DNA of 64,000 nt from Cylindrobasidium torrendii FP15055 ss-10 (Eukaryota; Basidiomycota; Agaricomycetes; Agaricales; Physalacriaceae), in the NCBI GenBank assembly GCA_000934385.1, contig KN880530.1, positions 24,283-88,282 on the forward strand, in the 5' to 3' direction. Made by a program: the position numbers and the translations under genes. Below are positions 11,473 through 24,445 of this stretch, piece by piece. The notes beneath the pieces were generated by a model. The model searched no databases, was not told the origin of the DNA, and saw nothing but the letters and a program-made list of their open reading frames with translations. The number at the start of each line of letters is the position of its first letter. Within the stretch, counting starts at the first letter, position 1.

Positions 11473-13780
11473 CTACTTACCAAGTACCTCCGTAGCAGCG
11501 CGCGCTTTCATATGCAGCGCGTTCTCCAGAGAATACCTTCCTTTGCGTCCACTAGGTCCGACTTCTAGGTATTTACCAGACAGAACGAGTTCAAATTGCT
11601 CCCCAGCCTCCTTCGTGCGATTTTGACACGCAAGTAAACGTCCAAGCTCGTAATCTGGTAAAGTTGTTAGACAAGTTCGAGTCAGTCAAAGAAGGAAACG
11701 AACGCGCGTAGTACACAACATAGTGGTCGTACTGAACTTTGGTACCATGCTCGAAGACAGACTTGAAGGATGCCTCAGCGCGTTTTGCAGCGTCCGCGCC
11801 CGGAATTGACTTTTCACTGGGTGTCACTGGATCCGCATTGACATCCTGCACCAGTCAACGAGCGCCCGAGCAGGATGCAGCACGCTTACAGGAAAGGCAA
11901 CGTATCGCAAGCAAACACCCTCGAGGAATCGTGCAAGACAAATGTCGTCCCAGTATCCCTGTCGCTTTTGCGCTGCACTTTCAGCTTCAAGCTCCTTCAA
12001 AGTGGCTTCGACATCCTTCAGCATACGGCCCAACACGTCCATCGGGGCATGCGAAATTGCCAAGAACCAGTAACCTATTTCCAGAGCTGGTAGCGTAAGG
12101 TAGTTTTCTGAGTGACAGTGAGGTCTTGATGGACAAGTTGACCACAAGGACGTGCCTTGGAGCGTAAACTTGCGAGCCTTGCGCGCCACCAGCTTCTCAA
12201 GCGGTATTGACTTGCCTGACCTCTCGGTTAAGGAGGGGCCGACAGAAGCGGTCGATTTCACGCACCTGCAATCTTCTGCCTGAGGTCGGGGACGGTCTTC
12301 AGAAGCGCTACTGCTTTCGCAGTCTCGGCCTTGCTTTGCTCGTCGTCCTTGCCCCGATTGAGCTCCCAAGCAGTCGCAGCATAGCCATATGCATAAACAG
12401 CCTTGCTCCAACCGCCGCGCTCGTGAAGATGCCTCCATTGCTCGTTCGACTTGTCCACATCGTACAACGCAAGGTAGGCGTTGGCACTTTCCCAGTAGGA
12501 AATGGCTGCAAGTCGGGTAAATTGATTGTGTGCTTCCTTCTCTTCGATTTGGCTTTCCGATGGTTCGTCCTCCATCTCCGTCAACACTTGCAAGGCGGTC
12601 CGATGGAGCTCAATCGCATCAGCTGGTCTGCTCTGTAACAGCGCCATTCGACCCCTGGCGAAGAGGAAGAACACGCCGCGAGGAAAGCGGTCGGTGTAGT
12701 ATTTGATGAGGCGGAATGCCTTTGGAATAGACACGCCGACAGTGGTGAATGAGGAGATGACCAAATGGAACGAGAGGAGGACCATGTCGCATATGGGGCG
12801 CCGGACACCCTCCGCATCCTTGTCGACGAGCGGTGGAGATGTTTCATCGTCAGCTGACTTGCCACCCCAGCCGCCAGCACGTTCCAAAACCTCGAGACCG
12901 TCCGCGCGACTGGCATGATATCCAAACAATTCGACAACGCTCTGCAGCTTCGATGGAAGGAGCGAAAGTATAAGTGTGCTGGTTCCGTATCCAAGGTAGA
13001 TTCCGCTTCTGAAGTGGGCGTCGAGAGACGGGTCTTCCTTCTCATTCGGGTGGGATGCCTGCCAGGCAGCGTCGGCGATCTGCAAGAACCTAAAGAGGGA
13101 GCGATAGATGTGTATAGCAGCGCGCATGTTGAGGCTAGAAGAATAAGGCTCTGTGTATAACTGTAAAGCAAAATGCGCTTACGCCTCCTTGATGAACGCC
13201 AGCCAGTCCCCAGAGTATAGGACACCGAGCATGGCCTTCTCCGCAAGGTTCTCAGCATACATGAGTTCGGCATGGCGTTCAACAGCGGTCATCGAGCGGA
13301 TCCATGCTATGTCGCTGCCTTCGCCGCCGGTGAAGGCAGACGTAAGGGACGACGTGAGGCCAGAGAGACGGGAGGTGATGCCGGACTTTTTGCGATGTTC
13401 GTTGGCGACAAGTGCACCGGTCTTGGTGTGCTCCATAGCAGAAAGAATGTCTTCATCCGCGTAGGTCATGAATGACTTGATAGTTTGCACCAGGCCATGT
13501 CCAGTAGTGAGGTAGAGGCGGGTCCTGCGAAGGTTAGTACTAGCAACGGGTTTTTTGTGAGTACGCACCTTGTGGGATCTGCCTTCTCGCAGAACTTTTC
13601 ACATCTGACCATATACGATGCCAGGAAGAGCTCCATGGCGTACACCATGGGCGGCAGGTCTTGCAGCGCCTTCTCCCGGGAGTACGTCGGTGCAATGGCC
13701 GGTGGGGTTTCGCTGCCAACATCACGTCGTTGTTCAGATGCGATGGAGTTTCCCTCGTTGGTCATGTGTGTGTCGTCCAT
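11473..13780 (-). CDS. Iml2/TTC39-type TPR protein (DUF3808)
   Basis: Resembles the fungal Iml2 family, related to animal TTC39: outer mitochondrial or cytosolic proteins linked to inclusion-body clearance and lipid droplets. The start MDDTHMTNEGNSI was preferred; an ATG at 13846 in the same frame would add 22 residues. Landmarks are YSREKALQDLPPMVYAMELF, FTGGEGSDIAWIRSMTAVER, RSGIYLGYGTSTLILSLLPS, HASRADGLEVLERAGGW, YYTDRFPRGVFFLFARGR and RQKIAG/KSIPLEKLVARKARKF, then LPALEIGYWFLAI. The C-terminal TPR part ends AATEVLGK. Near 12110-12175 a stretch is either a GC-AG intron or read through; both stay in frame. Confidence 0.85.
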
Positions 13781-14194
13781 GGTGGTGGTCAGGAGCAAGG
13801 TAGAGGAGCGCCAGGTTCGATTTGGGCAGGACGGAAATATAGTCACTTGAACTTGTCAGCAAACACCCCTTAACGACTGCTCATTCTGAACGCCATCAGA
13901 ATGAATCCTGGGTGATAGAAGAAGATGAACAACCTGCAGCGGGTGATCAACGACGGAGGCGTCCTGTATGGAGGTCACTGTAGGAGAGCAAAGCGCGCTG
14001 TAGCACTTCGTGACGTCAGGCCGCAAAACACCCGAGATCATTTCCCCGCACTTCACGCTACATCGAGCTACATACTAACTTAGCTTCAGTTTGGCTTCAC
14101 TTGAACTTCGCTACAATTTCATACTCGCTTGCAGTTCATTTGAAATTTCCACATTCTACGATGACCCAAGAAGTATAAAGGCCATAGCAGGTAG
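13781..14194. other. Intergenic between Iml2-like and Argonaute genes
   Basis: Gene-free space between two tandem minus-strand genes: promoter of one and 3' end of the other. No motif stood out. Confidence 0.5.
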
Positions 14195-17100
14195 CTACAT
14201 GTATGGCATACGAGCCTGGTGATTCTCGTGGTGTGGTACGTACTGCCTCTTGTGTTCAGACAACATGTCTGCTCGAGTTCTAATAGTATCGGACAGAGTA
14301 GAGGGTAGGTCTGCGTTCGCAGAATAGTGCAGCTTGGCGCGACCACAAATGACATCCGCGTCTGGTAGGGCCATTTGAGTGTTTCTGGCAAAGCTGGCGT
14401 AACAAATAAAACGTACAGTATACCGGCGCAGGGATAGAGACTGCGCGCGTAGAGCGAGCGTAGCTGTAGCACAGCGCATTCGATATTTCCTGTATCTGGT
14501 CCGCGCTAATATTTCCGTGAATAAAATAGAAAACCAAGTAATCTGCAATCCACACCTGAACTTGATTTCGTTGCATAAAACATGGTAATACGCAGGGCGG
14601 CTTGTTCCAAGGATACCAGCATGGCTCTGGAGGAGGAAGTCAAATTCGATGGGGTTTGTAATTCCAGTTTCGACGAGCGTCCCAGGCGGGCACCCGCCGA
14701 TGGCGTCGCGTTCCCTTGGGTCTGTCGGAAAGTAGCTATGGCAAATTTAAGTCCAGGAAGTTCGAAGGGACGAAAGTTGCATACCGAATATGGTGTCGCT
14801 TTACCACAATGATGAAAGTAATCTTCAAAGAAAGGTTCTTGGCCGCACACGCAGCTGGTAGCACCGGCGTCAGCGTTCAGTAACATATAAGTCGATAGAA
14901 TTTGACCTTTGAGGGCACGAAGCTCTGGAGAGTGTGCATCAGTGTTATGCGCGGCCAGCATGTAGACTATAACACGGACCTCGCTCTTTCACGTATTGCC
15001 GCTCTCCTTCGGACACGCCATCTACGTTGAAGAAACTCAGAGATGGGGAATGCGTTGCTGATGCTGCCGTGCCCACCACGATAAAAGATGAGGCGTTTGA
15101 AGCCTATTCTGGATTCTTTGGCCTTGTCCAATATTTTCTGTGAATGGTCAGCGCGTGCTGGAGTTTATGCTTTGAAGTAGTCATACCTCTGCCATGGCCT
15201 GAAGGTCTTCGATTATTTCGGTTCGGGCCTCTTGCACGCCCTCAACATAGCGATATTTTGAGCAGAGACTATCCGTAGTGCCCACTAGGGTAGTGTAGGA
15301 CGGTGTCTCGGATCTCGGTGGTGCGTGCATAACATCGGCTCCTACAGATTACGCTGTGAAAGAGAACGCAGTCCCAAACATGCAAGCGTACCCATTACAA
15401 TTGTTGGATTTGCGGGGTCGGTCAGAGATTGCGATCTAACCAGCGAGTTCCTCCCGCCAAGCTTGACATTGACCCTTCCATCAATGGTTAGGACACAGTA
15501 GACACTGCGATGATTGGCGTACTTGAGCAGAACATTGAAGAGATATTGACTAAGCGTCCCGCGAGGCCTGCCTAGCTTGTCCACCAGTTTAGTTGACTGA
15601 AGGCACTGCGTCGTTATTCCAGGACCGGACTACGAAGGAATTGTGAGTTTAGGATGCCGAAGAGAATGCAGGATTTGACACACCTTCATCTCGCCCCAGC
15701 TTGATCATTATGGATGAATAATCAGCGGCGCTCAGTATAATGTGATACGCACTGTTTGATAGGTTCGTAGATGTTAGAAGCTGGCGGAGGAGGAATTATA
15801 CATGCGATGAACATAGGAAGTACCCCTCGCTCAGACCTGAAGCGCCGACCCGCGGCCATAATCTCCTGCAAGATGTCAGTGTAATGAATAGTGGCTGGAC
15901 TTCAGATATCTCACGGCGACGACATTTCCATGCCCATTGACCTTGATAACCATTGGGCTATCATGAATTACCATACCTGAACGATATGAGTCCCTCTGCT
16001 GGTTGATAATAGCATTGTGCTTACCCAGCTCCTTTCCAAAACCAACAAAGTTTGACGTAAAATCCTTGATGTTGTTGTCAGAAAATCTGGAAGCACAAAC
16101 GACGATGATCCAGTTTGGTATAGCCATTGGCTCGTACAGCTTTTTGTCCATCCTTGTTTGGGCACGGCGTCAGTACAAGCCAGTTGCAATCTCGAGCAAG
16201 TAACTGACATATTCCAAGAGCCAGTTTGCGGTTGCTAATGTATGTTGACATGAGCAACTCAAAACAAGAGCACACACACATCATTCTCACCATTGTCTTT
16301 ACCTTGCCGGACTGCGACCATTCCACAGTTGGGGGATACAAAACTCGCGCGTCTACCTGCGCCAACTCTGTCTTGCGCAGGTCTAGGCCGACGTCGCGAA
16401 CGTAGTGAGAGCCCGAGTAGTTCAAGACCTACGCCAGCGTTATTGAGATGATATCGAGAGATAAAGTCAACTTACTTCCGAAGCAGCCTTAATCGCAGCA
16501 AAACGGTCGGGCGCCTTCTGCGTCACAAACTCTAGGACACGCCGCTGAGCGTCGGGAGAGATTTGACGAATACTGGGTTGAATTTTCGTGATCTCGCATC
16601 GCTCGACGGGATGAATACGACCTCGCGTATCCTAAAAGCCAATGACTGAATCCAGGTGTCTGTCTCATAACCCATAAAGCGAGCTCACCACGAAACAGAT
16701 AATGTTGGGAAATCGAAGCTGCTGTTGGGCTTGAGCGAAATGCTGAGCTACATTCACAGTGATGCCTTGCGAGTTCTTGAAAGAGACTTGTTGAGCGCTT
16801 TGCGGCGTGACCCCACATGCGTTGACCTCGTGAAGTTCACCATTGGCAGCACGGACAGTAACTGAAATTCCATCGCGCAGAGTGTCCTGAAGTCTGTTCC
16901 TTTGTTCCGCAGTCAGAGCTGAAGGTGATAGAACCTGAGAGGGATTGGAATTTTGATTTCGACCGAGGACATCGAATGCATAGCCAATGAAAGGCCCCCT
17001 GCGCGGGATGACGGCGCTAGCGACATCGACGTTCAAGAAAAGCTGTTGTTGCGCCGGGCGAAGGGATTGATAATATCCTCGAATGACTTCCAGTCCTTCG

Positions 17101-18110
17101 CCGATGAAAGTGTAAGGTGCGTCCCGAGGGATGACCACTCCTTTGCGATTCGAGTAAGCTACAGTCATCGAAGTTGCCATCCGTAGAGCAATGTTGAAGC
17201 CCTTCGAAAGTATATGAGTTGTGCAGAAATTATGCGTGAGTCCACGTACTGCGAGGCACGATGCCACCTCCTCCGTCCAGCTTTGTTTACGATCTGTGTA
17301 ACGTTCAAGTGATCTTGAAGGCCATAAGAAGCAGCGCAGCGGAGACAGCAAAAAAATACTTGCACGCTGTCGTTTGTGCTTGCGTAAGTTAGAACAATTC
17401 TGTCGACCAAGGGTTGCCCTTGACGCCCGAGGGTTGTCACAGGAAACTAGAGCCATGTTTAGCCGCACACTAAAGTGAGTGTACAGGCGCAACACACCGT
17501 CTTTCTGCCGTCATTGCCAAGATCAATGGGCTCACGACTGTATAGGATCTTCTGCCCATCGAACACAGCGGATGGGCACGGGGAGTCGTTGGTCTTGATA
17601 AGAGTTTCGATTAGCTTCTGTCTTTGTTTGCTGCTCATATCCTTGAGCTTTCCGCGGACCGCAATTTGAGGGAAATCTGGCAGTGTTAGAGATACGCGAC
17701 TAGGTCAAGATAGCGTAGGCTTGACATACCAACTAGAGTCTTATCGTCAGCTTGATGATAGTAACACTACCACAGAAACTTACCGTCATATTGGTGGAGT
17801 GTCACCTGTGGTACGGGGACAAAGATCCCGTTCACAGTGACTGTGAAGACCTTTCGACTGTTCGTACCATACCCAGGACGCGGCTCTCCAACAGTATTCA
17901 CGCCAGATGCTTCGGAGAGACGAAGACAAGTTGTAACATTGATGTTATAGGCAAGGAATACAACTCACGGAGAGAGAGAGAGCTGGGTGCGCTGCCAAGC
18001 GCCCCAGCGCCTCTACCCCGAGGGGCGCCACGACCTACGAAAGAAGGAGCGGGACGGCCAGCGCGTTGGCCTGCCCCGCCGCGACCTCGCTGGGTAGAGC
18101 GTGAAGCCAT
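14195..18110 (-). CDS. Argonaute, small-RNA-guided PIWI protein
   Basis: Core protein of RNA silencing, binding a small guide RNA and slicing or repressing its target. The gene has many introns. The N-terminus is RG-rich (QRGRGGAGQRAGRP, GRGAPRGRGAG), then RPGYGTNSRKVFTVTVNGIF. Linker/PAZ part: NVDVASAVIPRRGPFIGYAF. Mid domain: LYEPMAIPNWIIVVCASRF. PIWI part: LVDKLGRPRGTLSQYLFNVL, ANPTIVMGADVMHAPP (first catalytic Asp), EARTEIIEDLQAMAE (glutamate finger), LIFYRDGVSEGE (second Asp), GTLVETGITNPIEFDFLLQS and SIPAPVYYADVICGRAKLHY. The fourth catalytic residue is Asp, giving DEDD, as known for the budding-yeast KpAGO. All four residues are present, so slicer activity is predicted. Ends ENHQARMPYM. 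Divergent from the Caf120-like gene. Confidence 0.93.
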
Positions 18111-19011
18111 CCGTGGGGTAGTGGTGCAATTGCAAGTTCGACGAAAGCGTGGGATTGAGGTGGCAGTTCCTCACTGGAACACTTGTCCCATTGCGCTTTC
18201 TTTAAGTACTCTACAGTAAGCGCGCGGCAAACGAATTCGAAGTTGTGTTGGCACTGGGTTTGAGTCACAAGTCCAGTACACATGCTTGCCCTCTTCGTCA
18301 TCCTGCTCTTCAGAAGCTGAACTCTTCTGGAGTTGAATGCATGAGAACGCGAGTACATATGGCTCAGTGCTCAGCCTAAGTGGCTACCGTGGGACGCGGG
18401 TTTGCGCAGCTTGAGATATTCCGGCTGTGCGTTGAACAACGGTCTGGCAGAGTCTCGTCCCCTCGGTCAAGCAAACAGCTGCCAGTGCAAGGCTGGTATG
18501 TAAGGCGCCGACGTCAAAAGTTGCATCTTTGTGTCGTAAGAATTGCCGAGGTTCGATATTTTGGACCCGACCTCGCGAGCCTCGCACCACAAGATGTGTG
18601 TCCAAAGATTGACTTTTACCGCACACTGTCCTGCATTGTCACGGCGGCCGGAAGCACAAAGCTGGTAACTTGCAGCTGACCTAATATATGGCACATGCCC
18701 CGGTCCAACTTAAGCATGGGAGATAGATTGCGCCTTGGGTGTCGACGCCAGAATATGGACATGCAGGCTAAGAATCTGAAGGATGCCTTGCGCACGATGC
18801 GTCCCGCCGGCGGTGGTCGTTCGCTGCACGACGTCATTGACAATGATCGAGCTATCCGGAGATATCTGCAGCAGCGCGCAACGGATTGAATAGTCGAAAC
18901 TTCAACTTGGACCGGAAACTGAACGTGACATCGACGACGACGCAGCGGGAGCCTGGCTTTTCTTTTCCCACCGCCTATGCACTGGCTATAGGCTCACTTT
19001 CAGACAGTGCG
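18111..19011. other. Divergent intergenic region, Argonaute / Caf120-like gene
   Basis: About 900 bp that must hold both promoters. A 58-codon ATG-started open frame at 18716-18889 (MGDRLRLGCRRQNMDMQ...) ends 122 bp before the Caf120-like start and could be an upstream ORF. Nothing else was recognised. Confidence 0.4.
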
Positions 19012-22000
19012 ATGTCAACTTCATCATCACCATCGGCAAGCCCCACCCCGCGCTGGGACAGCCGTTCATCTGGCTTCATTTCACCCAGACGCCTCCAGGA
19101 ACTCAAACAGAACGCGCCCAAGCACGCTTTTGGATCAACAGGGCGACATTCCTCGGATTTGACCGGGATGGATACACCTTCTCAGCCGCCACAACAACAA
19201 CAGCGACCAGCCAGCGCACACTCCAGGCCTTCGTCATTCTTTTCCTTTCGCAGCCACAAGCAGGTCTCTGAGGCCCCGTCCACCGCGTCACGGCAGAGTA
19301 CCGGAACAAATCCAATGCTATCCCGTGCACAATCAAACACGCCTCCCACATCGACGCCTGACGCTGGCCCTCGTCCGACGTCATCGGGTGGCCCGCCCCC
19401 AACTGGCGCCAACGGCTCTACGCTGACTCGCAGCCCATCAGGACCAGGACCAGGACCAGGGACACTGCAACTACATCCAGAAATACGCTCTGTTGTTGGA
19501 TTGACTGTCGCCCATGCACACAAGATAGTGCGTCCTTGTCCTCTTGGCGCGTGAACATTCTGACTCTTTCCAGTATTTCAGTGGCCCACTCGTTCGGAAA
19601 ATCGAACGCGGTCCAGAAGGTCAACGGCCATCGAAGGACGAAGGATGGTCCGAGGTGTGGGCACAGCTGGGAGGGACGACGCTGAGCATCTGGGATATGA
19701 AACTCATCAAGGAGGCCAGCAACCAAGGGAGAGAGGTCCCGCCAACATATGTGAATGTAACCGACGCAGTGAGTAGCAGCGATAAATCATGTCCAATGTC
19801 CGCTGACATCGGTATTTGGCTGCTAGTTTGTGTCTGTACTGGGATCTGTCACCGTCCCTGCGCAGAACGGCGCGCCGCCCCAGCGCTATGCAAACGTACT
19901 CACCCTAAACACCGCAGGCTCCAACCTTCTTTTATTCTCGTGTCCCAACTCCGAAGCGCTTATCTCTTGGGCTACTGCACTCCGCCTCTGCTCATGGGAG
20001 AAGTCACGGCTAGAGGAGATCTATACAGCACACCTCATCCGTATCACTCTTAGCGCACGCGACATCCCCAGCACACTGATTCGTGGTCGTATGGAGGGTT
20101 GGGCTCGGGTTCGTATCTCTGGTGAGTACATTCAACTGCGCGCCGTACTTCCAAAGCTCTTACATCTTATCGTCAGGCCAGACAGACTGGAAGCGCGTAT
20201 GGCTACAGGTCTCTGCTGCCATCGAACCTGAGCTAGCCCTCAACAATAGCAGTAGCATTGGCGCGACACCAACATTTGGTTCCAAGAAGAAACGGATGTC
20301 TGGCATATTCAATCGCGAGACGTCTCCAACACCCTCAGGGCCGATGAAGGCCACGGTCTCTATGTACATTTCCCATAAACCCAAAGATCGACGACGGCCT
20401 CTCCTCTCGCTCACGGATGTGACCCAGGCATTTGCGGTATATCCAGAACGACCGGAGCTCATCAGCAAGAGCACTCTCTTGAAGATTGAGGCCCGTCTTG
20501 GGACGGAAGAAGTTGCTGGGGGGATGCGTGGGCGCGAAGGATATGTTCTTGTTATGCCTGAGCTTGAAGGTGGCCTAAGTCAAGCTGCAGAAATGCTCAA
20601 GTGGGTCGTCGGTGCGTGGTTTCCCTCAAAATCTTCGATATTCTCACAACGCAATGCGCAGCTATCCACGACGCTTTTGCTTTGTACGGACGCCCTCAAG
20701 CTTGGACATGGGACCCCCGAGAACCTACTTCACTTATGTTCGCATATCCAGTTGGACCGATGAAGGATGTCAGTGAATTTAGTGGTATATGTCTAATTGT
20801 TCTCATTCCTCTCTCACAGGCTCTCTTTTTGGATCGCGAGCAAGCAGAATCGTTGGACCCCCGCGATGATGGGACAGCCACCGTCCGTTCACGTCTTTTG
20901 AGCATTCTGTTCGACCGGATGCGGGGTGTACAGAAGCCAGCGCCAGCGAATGGTCCCGGACCTCAACTCCCTCCGCTCAGCTTTGACAATGTACACCCCC
21001 AGCATGAAAGGCATTTGCTTACTCCAATCACGGAGAAGAGTTCGATCATGACCCATGGTCGCGCTCTGTCGGTGGATGGCCAAAGCATCCTTAACCCACG
21101 CCAATCGATCCACGGCCAGTCAATCCATGGTGTACCTTCGACCGTGCCCGAACATCCTTCATCAGAGAGCTCGGTCGTGCGCAGCGGCATTCAGCTCAGT
21201 GATGGCCCGTCGATTCATAACAACAGTGAGGTCCTCAACGCTCACAACCGTGGATATACCCAGGATTCCAACCACATTGCCGACGCTCGACAGAATTCTG
21301 TGGGCCAAGAAGGCGCATTCTCGCCAACACCCCGGAAACCCATGGAATCGGGACCCTCATTCATTAACTCGCCGACACTCAGTAGTTCTGGATCTGCACC
21401 CAACTCTCCTCCAATGGAGTCCGTTGCGGCACCTTCTCACTCGATGCGGACGGGGTCACCTAACTCTATGCTCACTTCACCATTTTCAATTGCCGCGCGT
21501 GCTGAGGATAAAGAATCGCAACGGGCTCCTTCTCCATCGTCGATGCTCACGTCGCCATTCTCCATGGCCACCCGCATGGAACAGCAGCACTCGCAGGGTT
21601 CCTTACGATCACAATCTCCTTCGTCGATGCTTACCTCTCCGTTTTCCGCCGCGGTTCACAATGGCGGTAAAGACGAGGAATCGGACGCTACTCCGCCTGT
21701 GTCTCCGAGAACACAGTCCAGTGCCCCTGCTCGTTCAATGTTGGCCATGCCAGTTGAGCCTATCCCTGCGTCTGGAACTTCAACGGAAAGCGGCTTTGGC
21801 AACGAAGCTGGCGCGCTTTACTACATGCGGTACAACGAAGAACATGCGTCCGGAAGTGGGAGTGGGAGTGGGAGTGGTGCAAATTGGGGAGGAAATGCTG
21901 TTGCGAGTAGTAGTGGGAATGCTCCTCCCGCCTCCCGCGAAGTCTTAAATGTCGCCCCTCTGTCTAGCAGAGCGACCGCTACTCCACCACAGTCTCCACC

Positions 22001-24445
22001 ACCGCGACCCCCATCTAAATCGCCGACGACAGAAACGTCGTTTGGCTCACCCTATACGCGGCCTACACCACTGTCTCCGTCGCCAATACCCGAACGCAGG
22101 ATGACTGAGGAACCCATGTCGCCAGAAAGTACCTATTCTCGGTCGTCTGCATCCAGTAGTTTCCGTGCGCCAGTTCGTAAAGGGACTCCGATGGCATTTG
22201 CAGCACCATTAGAGGCTGAACGTAGTGCAACACCACCCCCTACACCGCCCACTGTGTCGGCAAGCACGTCGGCAAGCCCATTGGTTGCAGATCGGCGCGT
22301 AACACCGATCTCATCAAGGCAGGCACTGGGACGTAAACCCTCCGGCGCACGTGCTCCGAACAAGTCCACGACTCGCAGTCAACCACCATCTCAATCCGTG
22401 CCGCCTGTCGACGAGGAACGCGACGAAGACGAGAAAATGGACGCCGATCCCAAACAGCGCGTGTCTGCTGAAGACGACCATCTGGATGCCATTACCGCAC
22501 TTGCCTACCTGCAAGTGGAAGATAATCCACCACCGCCACCACCTCCAGAGCCGCGCCGACCAGCTGTGAGGCAGCAGTCTAGAGAGCCTCCACAGTATCC
22601 GGTATCCTCCGAGGCACCGCCATCTCCAGCAAGTGGGCCAGGCCAATTCAGGTCATCCTTTGCTCCGTCGAAACAAGCCGCAGAGCGGAAGGCACGCGCT
22701 GAGGCCAACCAGGCAGCCCAGCAAGCGGCGGCTCATCGTCCGGGACGTACTCATGGCCGCAAGAAGTCAGCCGCCTGGAATGATAGTTCTGACGAGGAAG
22801 ACGAGGAGGAAGAGGAAGATGAGGATGACGCGGACTCTGATCGCGAGCCCAGCGCGCCTTCGGCGCCTAGGTCTGCAGAAGCCCACGGCGGTCCCCGTTC
22901 CTCAAATGGTCATGCCGATCCCCGCTCCAATACCGGATATGGCGACGGTCGTTCAGCTATTGGCCATGGCGACATGCGCTCCGCTCACGGCCACGGTGAC
23001 GCGCGCTCGGCCCTCGGACACGGAGACTCACGATCTGCCATTGGGCACGGCGACCAAGATCAGTCGGGCCCGTACTCACACGCCCGCCCACCGCGTAACT
23101 TGCCCCAAATACCTGCAGGACGTCCCCATCGTGCGTGTCAATAGGTTTTGTATCAAATCGCTTCTGATGTTTTTGTAGCCGATTGGGAAGATCCTTCCCA
23201 GCCTTCATACACCCGCCAGCGAACTCCCTCGAATGTCCGCCCAGACACACAACGATTCACTTCATACGATACTCCACCAGAAAACTCTATGCCTCCACCA
23301 CCTATGCCAGGCGCTGTCCGCCAAAACAACATTTGGAGCCAGGTCCTGGACCCAAACAACAATGTCGGTGCCCCAGAACGCGACACATTCGTGCAGATGG
23401 AAAGCCAGGCTGCAACAATGACCAAGGCCTTCACACCTCACGGGCTTCTCTCGGCTGGTATGCAGGACAAGAACGATCGTTCAGCAAAGCGTCAGGAAGA
23501 AGTTGCGCGAGAAACAGGCGCATCGCTTGTGAACGTTCCTCATAAACCTCCGCCACCCCAGCTGGGACTGCTCGGCGCCATCTCTGCACACGAGCGGGAT
23601 AAACAACGTGAAGGTGGCATCGGCGCGACCTTGACTCAGCGGGAGCGTGAGAAGCGCGCAGTCGAGGAAAAACAACGCCGCATGGATGAGCAACAACGGC
23701 AACTGGAACAAATGGGAAGCATGTATGGAGGATACAACCCGATGATGAATCCAATGATGATGAACCCTATGATGATGGGAATGCCGCCTATGCAGGGAAT
23801 GTCGCCAATGATGACTGGTGGTAGTATGCAGGGAGGGATGAACCCTATGATGAGCGGGTTCCCAGGAATGTTCAATCCTCAGCATATGTTCGCTGCTCAG
23901 CAGGCAGCCGCCCAGGCATACCAGTGCGTCTGCAATCTTGTCTATCAGGTTAAAGTACTCACATACTTTGCAGACAAGCAATGGTTCAGCTTTCAATAGC
24001 CGGTTCACAGGCAGGAGGCGAAAGCGTCGTTGGGTCACAACAACCAAATCCTATGCAACCGACAATGACTGGTCAAGGTTCAATGATGAACGGGCAGGGT
24101 TCGATGATGGGAGGGATGGGAGGCTTTGACCCGCGCATGTCGATGATGAATCCCATGATGATGATGGGCATGGGCATGGGCGGAATGGGGATGGGAATGG
24201 GTGGCATGAATCCTGGCATGATGCCGCAGCAACAGAGTGCGAATGGCTCGCCAATGTTGCCTCCGGGCGCGGGGACATTCGATGCTAGGTTTGGACCTCC
24301 GTCTCCGGGTGAATTGCTACCCCCGTCTGTGCTTGGTGGAGGGTCCCCCCGGCCTGGGTCGGGAAATGCGTCGCCAGTCGGTCGTGGTTCACCGTTGGCG
24401 CGCGCGGTTGATGCCTCCTCGAGGCCTGTCACACCAAAAAACTAG
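19012..24445 (+). CDS. Caf120/Skg3-like PH-domain protein with long disordered tail
   Basis: Resembles yeast Caf120 and Skg3, PH-domain proteins; Caf120 associates with the CCR4-NOT mRNA deadenylation complex. The start is MSTSSSPSASPTPRW; the earlier in-frame codon is TTG, not ATG. A Ser/Pro-rich N-terminus is followed by the PH domain (YFSGPLVRKIERGPEGQRP, WSEVWAQLGGTTLSIWD, NLLLFSCPNSEALISWATAL). A second conserved part has DWKRVWLQVSAAIEPE, RPLLSLTDVTQAFAVYPERP and FALYGRPQAWTWDPREPTSL. The remaining half is low complexity: three SMLTSPFS units, an acidic run, GHGD repeats and a Met/Gly/Pro-rich end. It has RRMDEQQRQLEQMG coiled coil near 23680. It ends ASSRPVTPKN. The PH part is well supported; the role is by family. 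Confidence 0.85.
21454..21650 (+). repeat. Three SMLTSPFS units in the Caf120-like protein
   Basis: Three copies of SMLTSPFS spaced about 28-30 residues, each preceded by SPSS or SPNS. Codons differ between copies, so the repeat is old and kept at protein level. SP sites suggest phosphorylation; inferred only. Confidence 0.7.
22879..23056 (+). repeat. GHGD/RSA repeat in the Caf120-like protein
   Basis: About seven units of roughly eight residues, of the form GHGDxRSAxGHGD. It follows an acidic run of D, E and S. His-rich low-complexity segment of unknown role. Confidence 0.7.
23718..24225 (+). repeat. Met/Gly/Pro-rich repeat segment in the Caf120-like protein
   Basis: Two blocks, split by an intron near 23930-23975, carry many MMNPMMM, GMGMGGMG and NPMM runs. 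Such Met-rich tails occur in other RNA-granule-type proteins; the link is inference. Confidence 0.65.

Noticed and set aside
18886..19011. Extended N-terminus of the Caf120-like protein from position 18886
   Set aside because: The codon there is TTG, not ATG; the first in-frame ATG is at 19012.
21055..23178. Long Arg/Pro/His-rich frames overlapping the Caf120-like exons
   Set aside because: Out-of-frame readings of the repetitive coding sequence.
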